Source: JAAZKA01 sp034926225
GTDB taxonomy: Bacteria; Bacillota; Clostridia; Oscillospirales; QAMX01
Direction: 5' to 3'
NCBI GenBank assembly: GCA_034926225.1
Contig: JAYFRF010000009.1
Location: 36,595 to 100,594 of the forward strand
DNA length: 64,000 nucleotides
Shown here piece after piece: positions 24,860 to 33,125 of this stretch. Within the stretch, counting starts at the first letter, position 1. Every line of letters starts with the position of its first letter. The notes under the pieces are model-generated. The model was given only the letters and a program-made list of their open reading frames with translations. It made no database searches and was not told the origin of the DNA. A program made the translations under genes and the position numbers.

Positions 24860-25657
24860 ATGAGAGAATATATCGACGCCTGCGCCTATATCGGGGCGTA
24901 TCCGTTTCGCAAGGTGGAGCATACCTCCGCGCGTGACCTCGTCGCCGCGATGGACGAGTACGGCATCACGCAGGCGATCGTCTCGTCCCTGCCCGCGATC
25001 TACTACCGCGACGTCCGCGACGGCAACCTCGAGCTGATGAGCGAAATCGCACCCTTCCGCGGCCGCCTCATCCCCGCCGCGACAGGCAATCCCGTCTATA
25101 ACTGCGCGATGGAAGATCTCGAGCGTTATGCGGGGGAATTCGGCTGCCGCGAGGTCCGTCTTTTCCCCCGTCAGCACGGCTATCAGCTGACCGATGAGAA
25201 GGCTGTCCGCTATCTCCGGCGTGCCGCCGAGCTGTCCGTCGCCGTCGCGCTGCCCCTCTACGTTGAGGACCCGCGCCAGAGACATGTCCTTGACATCCTG
25301 GACCCCGTCGGCGCGGCAGAAATCCGCGACGCCGCCGTCCTCGCGCCGGAGACCGATTTCGTCCTCCACAACGCCGGCAATCTCGGATACGCGCATACGC
25401 TTGCGCCTGTCGCCGCGTCCCGTACCGGTGCGTTTTACTACGATTTCGGCCGTACGGATTGCCTCTACTCTGGCAGTCTGCAGCAGATGATCGCGCTCGC
25501 GGGTGAGGATCATATCCTCTTTGCCACGTCGCAGCCGTTGCAGTATCCCGACCCGGCGTTTGTCAAAATGGCGTTCCTGCCGGAAAAGGCGGGGCTTCAG
25601 GAAGCGACGCTCGAGCTGATCGCGTCCGGCAACGCCCGACGGTTGTTCGCACTCTAA
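24860..25657 (+). CDS. Amidohydrolase-fold protein with degenerate metal site
   Basis: Protein of 265 residues with the same overall plan as its upstream neighbour (N-terminal YIDACAYIGAYPFR, middle YVEDPRQRHVLD, C-terminal LFATSQPLQYPDPAF and SGNARRLF). At the position of the HxH metal pair it reads DACAYI, and at the catalytic Asp position it reads ATSQP instead of GTDG. One His in FVLHNAGNLGY remains. It therefore lacks key metal ligands of the family and may be a non-catalytic partner, or it may use a different chemistry. The pairing with an apparently complete paralogue suggests a heteromeric complex. Confidence 0.75.
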   Translation: MREYIDACAYIGAYPFRKVEHTSARDLVAAMDEYGITQAIVSSLPAIYYRDVRDGNLELMSEIAPFRGRLIPAATGNPVYNCAMEDLERYAGEFGCREVRLFPRQHGYQLTDEKAVRYLRRAAELSVAVALPLYVEDPRQRHVLDILDPVGAAEIRDAAVLAPETDFVLHNAGNLGYAHTLAPVAASRTGAFYYDFGRTDCLYSGSLQQMIALAGEDHILFATSQPLQYPDPAFVKMAFLPEKAGLQEATLELIASGNARRLFAL

Positions 25658-25673
25658 AAAACATAGAAACTTA

Positions 25674-25712
25674 GCGCGGGAGGATGCTTTCCGCCCGCGC
25701 CTGCTATTTTTT
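25674..25712 (+). terminator. Terminator between the amidohydrolase pair and the HIT gene
   Basis: GCGCGGG (25674-25680) pairs with CCCGCGC (25694-25700), followed by CTGCTATTTTTT. The T-run reaches the stop codon of the convergent HIT gene. Confidence 0.75.
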
Positions 25713-26130
25713 ATAGATGTGTCCGAATCTTTTCGATCATCGCTTCCAGCTCCGCGTCGGGAATCAGGATCTGATCCTCCGGCGGCGGCAGCATCTCGAA
25801 AAGCTTGCCCCATGTATAGCCGTTTTTGATTTTCGGGACGATGTGCATGTGGAAATGCCGGTTTCCGTCGCCGCAGATGCCGTAATTAAGCTTGTCACAC
25901 GGGAACGCAAGCGTGATCGCACGCGCGACGCGCGCCACGTCGTCGGAAAACCCCGCCCGCTCCTCCGGCGTCAGCTCAAACCACTCCTCCGCATGCCGCT
26001 TTAACGTCACGATGCAGCGCCCGGGGTAGTATTTCTGGTATCCCGCCATGTATGCGTACGAAACCGACAGCTCTTTGATCAATTTCATGTATTTTTTGTA
26101 CTCATCGCCGCAGTAATAGCATTCGCTCAT
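25711..26130 (-). CDS. HIT-family protein
   Basis: Protein of 139 residues with the histidine-triad signature HFHMHIVPK (about 93-101), the catalytic site of nucleotidyl hydrolases and transferases in this superfamily. The N-terminus has CYYCGDEY, half of a possible zinc site. GRCIVTLKRHAEEWFELTPEE is the usual substrate-binding edge. Function is probably hydrolysis of a nucleotide derivative, with unknown substrate. It is a single gene between two plus-strand operons. Confidence 0.88.
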   Translation of the reverse strand: MSECYYCGDEYKKYMKLIKELSVSYAYMAGYQKYYPGRCIVTLKRHAEEWFELTPEERAGFSDDVARVARAITLAFPCDKLNYGICGDGNRHFHMHIVPKIKNGYTWGKLFEMLPPPEDQILIPDAELEAMIEKIRTHL

Positions 26131-26167
26131 TTTAACCTACCGACCTTTCATACCGTATTGCAGGTTT

Positions 26168-26195
26168 ATTATACCACAGTTCGCCGGAAACGCAA
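26168..26195 (-). promoter_or_regulatory. Promoter of the HIT gene
   Basis: On the minus strand TTGCGT (26195-26190), 16-base spacer, TATAAT (26173-26168). Confidence 0.75.
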
Positions 26196-26226
26196 GCGTT
26201 TTTGGCCTAATTAGGAGGTAACCGTC

Positions 26227-28929
26227 ATGCAGCGAGCCGTCAAGCGTGACCCGTTTTTCGCCGATCAGCCGCCGCTTTCCTTCCTTGACGACCTGAAATC
26301 CCCCGTCCACGCCGAAAAACCCGCCGGCTTCGGGACCCGCTCTATCGCCCCCGGAGAGGCCGACGTGTCCGGTCTGTATCTCGATTCCGGTTTCCCCGAT
26401 CCTAAAGGCTTGCTGGAAACCATCTACGACGATTTCACGAAGTTCCTGCTCGTCACCGACGTCTTCGGCATGCGGATTCCTGTCCGTATCGAGATGGCCC
26501 AAACCCCCGTCTTTGAAGCCTACCGCGTGACCGTAACGGACGACGCCGTGACCGTCGAAACCGCCGATACCGAGGGGGCGCGGCGTGCGCTGATCTGGAT
26601 TGAGGATGAGCTGAAACGCCGCGAAGGGGCGTTTTTGCCGTACGGCACCATAGAACGCACCCCGCACATCCATGCGCGCATCACCCGTTGCTTTTTCTCG
26701 CCGATCAACCGCCCGCCCAAATACGGCGACGAGTTGTCTGACGATATCGATTACTATCCCGACGAGTACCTAAACCGCATTATGCACGACGGCGCGAACG
26801 GTGTATGGATCTACACCCGCTTCTCCGATCTCGTCGAGTCCTCCTACCTCACCCACTACGGCAAAGGCCGCGAGCCCCGCATCGAGAAGCTGAACCGCGT
26901 CATAGAAAAGTGCGCCCGCTACGGCATCGGCGTCTATGTCTTCGCGATCGAACCCGTGGCCCTCACCGCCGAGGAAGCGGAAAAGTATCCAGAGGCCGCC
27001 GGCGCGCATAGTGGCTGGGACGGCCGCCGTACCTTCTGCACTAACACCGAATTCGGCAAAGCCTTCTGCGAGGAGGCCGGACGCCGCCTGTTCGAATCCG
27101 CGCCGGGACTTGCGGGCTATATCAGCATCACCTACGGCGAACGCACGACCTCCTGCTCGTCAGCCTACCGTCACTGCGACTGTCCCCGCTGTAAGGACAT
27201 CGCGCCCGGACAGGTCCTCGCACAGGCCGTAGACGCCCTCACGGCCGGGATGAAGGCGGCATCGCCCTCCGCGACGCTCGTCAGCTGGACCTACGGGCAC
27301 CGCCTCTGGAGCTTTGACGATATCCGTGAGTACGTCCGGAATGCGCCGGGCGGCGTCGCGCTGATGCAGAACTTCGATGATATGGGTTACGAGGATCAGC
27401 TCGGCCGTATGCGCCTTGCCGTCGACTACTGGCTCTCCTATGTAGGCCCCTCCGAGCTGTTCCGCATCACCGCCGAGGAAGCCAAGGCCGCCGGGAAAAC
27501 ATGTTTTGCCAAAATGCAGGTCTGCTGCTCCCATGAGGTCGCGAGTGTCCCGTATGTGCCCGTCCCGGGTATTATTTATAAGAAGTACAAGGCGGCGCAC
27601 GAGCTCGGCGTGACCGGCGTTATGCAGTGCTGGTACTTCGGCAACTACCCTTGCCTGATGTCCAAAGCCGCAGGCGAGCTTGCCTTCGAGGACTTCTCCC
27701 GCGGTGAGGATGCTTTCCTTGCCGATCTAGCCGCCATCTACTGGGGCCGCTCCCGCGCCGCGGTTGTGGTGAACGCATGGCGCTACTTCGAACGCGCCTA
27801 CCGTAATTACCCGATGAACGTCATGTTCTCCTACTACGGCCCCATGCACGACAGCGTTGTCTGGGAGCTGCAGCTCCTGCCCAAAAACTTCTCCCTGCCG
27901 CGCACCTGGCAGACACTCGACCCCATCGACGGCGACCGCATCGCCGAAAGCCTCTTAAATGGCCATACGCTCGCCGAAGCCATCACCCTCACCGGCCGCA
28001 TGGTCACCTTCTGGAACGCAGGGCTCCGTGAGATGAACGCGCTTTCCGATCTCGACGCCGAACGCCGCGGTCAGCTCAGCGTCGCCGCCGCTCTCGGCAT
28101 CCTGTTCTCCGGCGGACACGATATCCTTGAGTTTTATCAATACCGCGACTTCCTCGGCAGAGGCCAGAAGCCCAATGAGTACCTCGACGCGATGCGCGCG
28201 ATCGTCGGCCGCGCTATCCGTCAAAGCGAAGCTATGACCGTCCTCTGCGAAGCCGACGGCAGGCTCGGCTACCACTCCGAGGGAGAGGGCTATAAATTCT
28301 TCCCCAAAAAGCTCAGATCTAGGATCGATCAGCTTAAAAACCTTCTCGAGACCGAGTTTACCGAGGTGCAGCGCCGCATCGACGAGGGGAAAGCGCCCCT
28401 ATCTTACTACGAAGGCGTCGAACCCGACGTCCGGCACTATCAAATGAGTAAAACGGGCATCGCGAGCGCCCCGTGGGAGCCGCTCTCCGACGGGAAGTCC
28501 GCTTTCCGCGTGGCTTACGACGATCAGGCTATGACAATCGAGCTTTCCTCCCCCGAATCCTGCAATTTCATTCTGACGCCTGAGTTTCGGCTCCTCTGGC
28601 CGGATGCAAGCGCCGTCATCGCGCCGGACGCCACGGTCACCCTCGAGGGTAACGCTTTTCTCTATTTCTCCCTCTTCGGCGAACGTGAAAAACAAAACCG
28701 CGAACGCTGGCATACCGAGACGCTTCCCGGCGACGGCACGCAGCTGCGCGTGACCCTCGAACGCCGTGACATCGAATGGGACGGCAAGCTCCCCATGAAG
28801 CTCCGCGTCGCGCTGGATAACCGCGACAATAATGGCCGGGGCGCTCTCTGGTGCGTTGAGACTGACCCGGTGGTCACCCTCGGTAAGAGCTACGTTTCCC
28901 CCTGTGAGTTCGGCTGGCTCATGCCTTAA
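26227..28929 (+). CDS. Large glycoside hydrolase-like protein (GH20-type N-terminal domain)
   Basis: Protein of 900 residues without a signal peptide. Residues about 65-135 look like the small alpha/beta domain that precedes the catalytic barrel in GH20, GH67 and GH84 enzymes (VTVTDDAVTVETADTEGA, RRALIWIEDEL). A barrel-like region follows (RIMHDGANGVWIYTRFSDL, GIGVYVFAIEP, LAGYISITYGERTTSC), where the Glu of SITYGER is a candidate catalytic residue. A C-x-C-x2-C cluster (HCDCPRCKD, about 317-325) is unusual. The last 200 residues are beta-rich. A Shine-Dalgarno TAGGAGGT precedes ATG. The exact family and substrate are not recognised. Confidence 0.7.
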   Translation: MQRAVKRDPFFADQPPLSFLDDLKSPVHAEKPAGFGTRSIAPGEADVSGLYLDSGFPDPKGLLETIYDDFTKFLLVTDVFGMRIPVRIEMAQTPVFEAYRVTVTDDAVTVETADTEGARRALIWIEDELKRREGAFLPYGTIERTPHIHARITRCFFSPINRPPKYGDELSDDIDYYPDEYLNRIMHDGANGVWIYTRFSDLVESSYLTHYGKGREPRIEKLNRVIEKCARYGIGVYVFAIEPVALTAEEAEKYPEAAGAHSGWDGRRTFCTNTEFGKAFCEEAGRRLFESAPGLAGYISITYGERTTSCSSAYRHCDCPRCKDIAPGQVLAQAVDALTAGMKAASPSATLVSWTYGHRLWSFDDIREYVRNAPGGVALMQNFDDMGYEDQLGRMRLAVDYWLSYVGPSELFRITAEEAKAAGKTCFAKMQVCCSHEVASVPYVPVPGIIYKKYKAAHELGVTGVMQCWYFGNYPCLMSKAAGELAFEDFSRGEDAFLADLAAIYWGRSRAAVVVNAWRYFERAYRNYPMNVMFSYYGPMHDSVVWELQLLPKNFSLPRTWQTLDPIDGDRIAESLLNGHTLAEAITLTGRMVTFWNAGLREMNALSDLDAERRGQLSVAAALGILFSGGHDILEFYQYRDFLGRGQKPNEYLDAMRAIVGRAIRQSEAMTVLCEADGRLGYHSEGEGYKFFPKKLRSRIDQLKNLLETEFTEVQRRIDEGKAPLSYYEGVEPDVRHYQMSKTGIASAPWEPLSDGKSAFRVAYDDQAMTIELSSPESCNFILTPEFRLLWPDASAVIAPDATVTLEGNAFLYFSLFGEREKQNRERWHTETLPGDGTQLRVTLERRDIEWDGKLPMKLRVALDNRDNNGRGALWCVETDPVVTLGKSYVSPCEFGWLMP

Positions 28930-28953
28930 CGAAATTTTAATACAATAGTAACG

Positions 28954-28996
28954 ATAGCCCCGATCCCGACAGAACGTCGGGATCGGGGCTATTTTC
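28954..28996 (+). terminator. Terminator after the glycosidase-like gene
   Basis: A perfect 17-bp stem (ATAGCCCCGATCCCGAC and complement) with a 5-base loop, followed by TTTTCG. Confidence 0.85.
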
Positions 28997-29121
28997 GATA
29001 TTTAACGAAAATATATGAAGGATACTCATAAATTTAATTAATGGAGCTAACAGTATATTTAATATAGACAAAAGAAACTGTGTTTAAAAAGTAAAATTTC
29101 ATAGAAACCTCAAAAAAACTA

Positions 29122-29150
29122 TTGAAAAACTGAAAAAGCTGTTATATACT
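29122..29150 (+). promoter_or_regulatory. Promoter of the first sugar ABC operon
   Basis: TTGAAA (29122-29127), 17-base spacer, TATACT (29145-29150), in a strikingly AT-rich 170-base upstream stretch. Confidence 0.8.
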
Positions 29151-29204
29151 AATTATAAAAAGTGCGTTATATACAGATGCACTTTTAACGAAAGGAGAAG
29201 CATC

Positions 29205-30920
29205 ATGGAACACCGCATTTGGTCCCGCGCAATTGTTCTTTTGCTGGTTGTCGCCCTCGTCCTGACGACAGCCTGCTCATCCGGAGGCGGCACCGCGACT
29301 ACGACAACCGCCGCGACGACCGCTGCGACGACAGCCGCTGCCACAACAACTGCTGCCGCCTCTACGACTGCCGGCACCACCCGCGCCACGACTGCGATTA
29401 CCACCGCGCAGACCTCTACCGCGACGACGGTGCCCGCCAGCACCGACGCTCCGCACATTACCTGGTATGCGAACAACGGCGTCAACACCGACAACGATAT
29501 GGTAATGGAATACCTTGAAAAGTATATCCTCGAGGCCATCAACGTCGATGTGACCATCAACAACATGAGCGACGCCGACTACAAGGAAAAAGTTCCCGTT
29601 ATGCTCAACGCCGGTCAGGAAATGGATATGATTATCTGCAACGCGTCCTTCAACAACGCCATTTCCGATATGGTGAAGATCAACGCGCTCCAGCCCGTGA
29701 CCGAGTACTATGATACCCTCCTTGCCGATGTCGTAGCGATCCTGCCGGAAAACATCTGGAAGGATTCCACCTACAAAGGCGAAATCTGGGGCGTCCCGCT
29801 CTATAAGAACCGCGTGCGCAACTACGACTTCCTCTACAATAAGAACCTCGCCGAACAGCTCGGCGTCGGCGATTATATGTCCACTCTCGAATGGGAATTC
29901 ATGCCCGACCTGATGGAAAAGCTCTACACCGTGAAGGACGCGATGGATTCTCAGGGCTTCAGCGCGCCCTACGTGACGACGATGTATACCCCGGACAGCG
30001 CTCTTCGCAGCTTCGCCGCGATTGATACCCTCCAGGGCGATAATACGAAGAAGGGCTATGCCTCGATCAACATCGACGGCGAGATCGGCTGCGCTTCTCA
30101 GCAGCACGGCGTCGTTTACAATGCCTACGGTACCGAAGAATTCCGCGACTGGTGCCACCTCGCCTGGCAGTGGGTGCAGGACGGGATGGTTCCGCCGGAT
30201 GATACCAAGAACATCGACCCCGATAACGCCCTGCGGACCAATGGCGAGCTCTTCGCCTGGGGCTCCTCCGGTCTTACCTCCATCGACCCCTTCTCCTTCT
30301 CCAACGACTATGAGACCGTTCTTATCCGCTCTAAGAAGGCGATCGGTCTGTCCAACGCCTCCAACGGCGTTTACTGCGTCCCCGCTTCCTCCAAGAACCC
30401 CGAAGCCGCGGTCAAGCTGATGAACCTCACCAACTCCGACGGCTACCTCGCGACCTGCATGCGCTACGGTATCGAAAACACCCACTGGAAGTATGATACC
30501 GACGGCCAGGTGACCTTAGAGTTCGAAGGCTCCCGTAACGGCGACGCCGCCAACCGTGGTTACTACTACTGGTACGGCGTGTTCTGGGGCAACCTGTTCA
30601 TCGTCTCCCCGGCTAAGCAGTCCGCCGCCGCGACCTTCGTAGAAGACCTCTACAACTTAAACGAAGTCGGTTCCACCGTCTCCAAGTACTACGGCTTTAT
30701 CTTCGACGTCGCCGACGTCATTGATAACGTTGCCAGTATTGACAATGTCGTCGCTCAGTACATCAGCCAGTGCGGCAACGGCCGTCTTGCGAGCCTTGAG
30801 GAAATCGATGCGACCATCGATACCTTCAACGAAGCGCTTGCTGCCAACGGCCTGGATAAGGTCATCGCCTCCGCACAGACCCAGCTCGACGCCTACGCTG
30901 CCAATAACGGCATTAAGTAA
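29205..30920 (+). CDS. Sugar-type ABC transporter substrate-binding lipoprotein
   Basis: Protein of 571 residues. The lipoprotein signal peptide has a hydrophobic core (VLLLVVALVL) and lipobox TTAC, Cys near residue 24. A threonine/alanine-only linker of about 50 residues follows, tethering the domain to the membrane. The mature domain (HITWYANNGVN onward) is a type 1 extracellular solute-binding protein of the large family that binds oligosaccharides (IWGVPLYKNRVRNYDFLYNK, PEAAVKLMNLTNSDGY). It is the first gene of an operon with two permeases and is separated from them by a strong hairpin. The ligand is unknown. Confidence 0.9.
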   Translation: MEHRIWSRAIVLLLVVALVLTTACSSGGGTATTTTAATTAATTAAATTTAAASTTAGTTRATTAITTAQTSTATTVPASTDAPHITWYANNGVNTDNDMVMEYLEKYILEAINVDVTINNMSDADYKEKVPVMLNAGQEMDMIICNASFNNAISDMVKINALQPVTEYYDTLLADVVAILPENIWKDSTYKGEIWGVPLYKNRVRNYDFLYNKNLAEQLGVGDYMSTLEWEFMPDLMEKLYTVKDAMDSQGFSAPYVTTMYTPDSALRSFAAIDTLQGDNTKKGYASINIDGEIGCASQQHGVVYNAYGTEEFRDWCHLAWQWVQDGMVPPDDTKNIDPDNALRTNGELFAWGSSGLTSIDPFSFSNDYETVLIRSKKAIGLSNASNGVYCVPASSKNPEAAVKLMNLTNSDGYLATCMRYGIENTHWKYDTDGQVTLEFEGSRNGDAANRGYYYWYGVFWGNLFIVSPAKQSAAATFVEDLYNLNEVGSTVSKYYGFIFDVADVIDNVASIDNVVAQYISQCGNGRLASLEEIDATIDTFNEALAANGLDKVIASAQTQLDAYAANNGIK

Positions 30921-30935
30921 GCGAAAAGCGTATCT

Positions 30936-30964
30936 TTCGGGGGACGGCACGCCCGTCCCCCGAA
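30936..30964 (+). promoter_or_regulatory. Intercistronic hairpin between binding protein and permease
   Basis: A perfect 12-bp stem (TTCGGGGGACGG and complement) with a 5-base loop and no T-run. It may protect the 3' end of the binding-protein mRNA and lower permease expression relative to it, as known for maltose operon REP sequences. Confidence 0.65.
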
Positions 30965-31028
30965 TCGTCATTCCATCATGATAGAATATCATGTTTCCTC
31001 TTATCCTGGGAAAAGGGGGGCTTCGCCC

Positions 31029-31955
31029 GTGCAAAAATTCTGGACCGGTCTTGTCAAAGAGATTAAAAAGAATTATGTCCTCTACCTGATGGCGCTGCCG
31101 TCAATTGCTCTGCTTATCGCCTTTAACTACATCCCCATGTTCGGACAGCTGCTCGCGTTTAAAGCATTCGACGTGCAGAAGGGTATCATCAAGAGCCCTT
31201 GGAACGGAATCCAGAATTTCAAATTCCTGTTCTCCACAACCGACTCATGGATTATCACGCGCAATACGGTCTGCTACAATGTCGTCTTTATTGCGCTGAA
31301 CATGTTCCTTTCTATCTCGATTGCGATCGCATTAAACGAGCTGCGCTCCAAGCGCGCCGCCAAGATCTTTCAAACTGTCTTCATTATGCCGCACTTCCTC
31401 TCGATCGCGATCATCGCAATCGTCGTCTTTGCTTTCCTCGGCACCTCTAACGGCTTCGTTAACGTCGTGCGCCGTTACTTTGGGTTGAAAAATATTAACT
31501 GGTACTATAATGTCAGTTTCTGGCCGGGCTTCCTCGTCTTTGTCAACGCGTGGAAGGGCGTTGGCTACTCCGCTGTCGTTTACCTTGCCTCGATCTCCGG
31601 TATCTCCATGGAATTCTACGAGGCCGCGATGCTCGACGGCGCAACGAAGATGCAGCAGATCCGCTTTATCACCCTTCCGCACCTCCGCTCTATCGCGACC
31701 ATCCTCCTGATTATGGCTGTCGGCGGTATCTTCAACGGCGACTTCGGTCTATTTTACACCGTTACCCAGAACACCGGTCAGCTCTACAGCGTTACGCAGG
31801 TGATCGATACCTATGTCTATAACGCGCTGATGACACTCAACGATATCGGACGCTCCAGCGCCGCGACCTTCTATCAGACATTTGTCGGATTTTGCCTGGT
31901 CATGCTTTCGAACGCCGTCGTTCGGAAGATCGACCCGGAAAATTCCCTGTTTTAA
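31029..31955 (+). CDS. ABC transporter permease, LplB/UgpA type
   Basis: Protein of 308 residues with six predicted membrane helices. The cytoplasmic EAA loop that docks the ATPase is EAAMLDGATKMQQIRFITLP (about 199-218). The start chosen is GTG 31029, nine bases after AAAGGGGGG; an in-frame ATG at 30978 has no ribosome-binding site and lies just after the intercistronic hairpin. The C-terminus is rich in IDPENSLF, shared with relatives in this family. It pairs with the next permease to form the channel of a carbohydrate importer of the CUT1 type. Confidence 0.9.
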   Translation: MQKFWTGLVKEIKKNYVLYLMALPSIALLIAFNYIPMFGQLLAFKAFDVQKGIIKSPWNGIQNFKFLFSTTDSWIITRNTVCYNVVFIALNMFLSISIAIALNELRSKRAAKIFQTVFIMPHFLSIAIIAIVVFAFLGTSNGFVNVVRRYFGLKNINWYYNVSFWPGFLVFVNAWKGVGYSAVVYLASISGISMEFYEAAMLDGATKMQQIRFITLPHLRSIATILLIMAVGGIFNGDFGLFYTVTQNTGQLYSVTQVIDTYVYNALMTLNDIGRSSAATFYQTFVGFCLVMLSNAVVRKIDPENSLF

Positions 31956-31975
31956 GGAAAGGAGGAGCGTTAACG

Positions 31976-32920
31976 ATGTCCAGAAAGAAGAAGGTCGATT
32001 CCTTCGACGCCAGTGTACGCAACAGCTTTAACATGATCAGCCCTACGTCAAACATTTTTCTGGTGATCTTTATGGTGATCCTGGCCGCGCTTGTCATTCT
32101 CCCGCTCGTGCTGATCGTGATCGTTTCCTTCTCGTCCTCCCTTTCCATCGCGCATCGCGGCTATACCTTTTTCCCCGAGGAATGGACGCTCATGGGCTAC
32201 GAATACCTCTTTAAATCCGGCGAACAGGTCCTGCAATCCTATGCCGTGACCATCTTTTATACCATCGCCGGTACCGCGCTGTCCTTGCTCGTTATGTCCA
32301 TGTTTGCCTTCGTCCTCTCCCAGAAGCAGCTGAAGGGCCGGATGTTCCTGACTTTCTTTATGTACCTCACGATGCTGATTCACTCCGGTCTTGTCGCTAG
32401 GTACATCATCTACACGCAGGTCTATCATATCTACGATACGATCTGGGTATTCCTCCTGCCGGGGCTTGTGGGCGGCTACAACATCTTCATCCTGCGAACG
32501 TTCATCAACACCACCATCCCAGACAGCTTGTTCGAGGCCGCGAAAATCGACGGCGCCTCCGATTTCACGGTATACGCGAGAATCGTCATGCCCCTCTTTA
32601 AGGCGGGGCTTGCCACGATCGGGCTGTTCCGCGTCGTCAGTATTTGGAATGACTGGTTTACGGGCTTTATGTACGCGGAAAAGGCCGCGCTCATACCCTT
32701 GCAGACCATGCTCATCAAAATTCAAAAGAACGTCGACTTCATTATGAAAAACTCTGAGTTCGCGCTGAGTCCGGACGGTTTGGAGCAGATCAAAAAGTTG
32801 CCTAAACAATCCATGCAGATGGCGATCTTCGTCATCTCCACGATCCCGATCCTCTGCGCGTACCCCTTCTTCCAGAAATACTTCATTTCCGGTTTGACCA
32901 TCGGCTCGGTCAAGGGCTGA
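31976..32920 (+). CDS. ABC transporter permease, LplC/UgpE type
   Basis: Protein of 314 residues with six predicted membrane helices and the EAA loop EAAKIDGASDFTVYARIVMP (about 184-203). ATG 31976 is preceded by AAAGGAGGAG at a good distance; an upstream in-frame ATG within the previous gene has no such site. It ends SGLTIGSVKG, close to the C-terminus of the second system's permease (DKGVMIGSIKG). No ATPase gene follows, so a shared ATPase encoded elsewhere must energise this transporter, as is common for CUT1 systems of Bacillota. Confidence 0.92.
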   Translation: MSRKKKVDSFDASVRNSFNMISPTSNIFLVIFMVILAALVILPLVLIVIVSFSSSLSIAHRGYTFFPEEWTLMGYEYLFKSGEQVLQSYAVTIFYTIAGTALSLLVMSMFAFVLSQKQLKGRMFLTFFMYLTMLIHSGLVARYIIYTQVYHIYDTIWVFLLPGLVGGYNIFILRTFINTTIPDSLFEAAKIDGASDFTVYARIVMPLFKAGLATIGLFRVVSIWNDWFTGFMYAEKAALIPLQTMLIKIQKNVDFIMKNSEFALSPDGLEQIKKLPKQSMQMAIFVISTIPILCAYPFFQKYFISGLTIGSVKG

Positions 32921-32928
32921 TGATAAAC

Positions 32929-32979
32929 GGCACGGGGAAAGCTTGCCAAAAGCCTTCCCCGTGCCGCTTTTTCTTTTTT
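32929..32979 (+). terminator. Terminator of the first sugar ABC operon
   Basis: GGCACGGGGAAAGCT pairs with AGCCTTCCCCGTGCC (one bulge), followed by GCTTTTTCTTTTTT. Confidence 0.9.
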
Positions 32980-33103
32980 AGGCGATGTAATCACCGGTAT
33001 CATGGTTATTGTATTGCTTCTTTACCTTCAGCAGGATGGAATCGTTTTCTTGTACCGTTTCCCCTACGATCTGGTACCGGATACGCGACCGCTGGAGCTG
33101 CAT
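32978..33103 (-). CDS. Possible small protein, 41 residues
   Basis: An open frame of 41 residues begins MQLQRSRIRYQIVGETVQEN and ends YNNHDTGDYIA. It lies 22 bases after the stop of the FliB-like gene in the same direction. No Shine-Dalgarno is visible, and I recognise no family. The composition looks protein-like (alternating hydrophobic and charged residues). It could be a real small gene of that operon or a chance frame. Confidence 0.3.
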   Translation of the reverse strand: MQLQRSRIRYQIVGETVQENDSILLKVKKQYNNHDTGDYIA

Positions 33104-33125
33104 TTTGTAATGCTCAATATTAATG

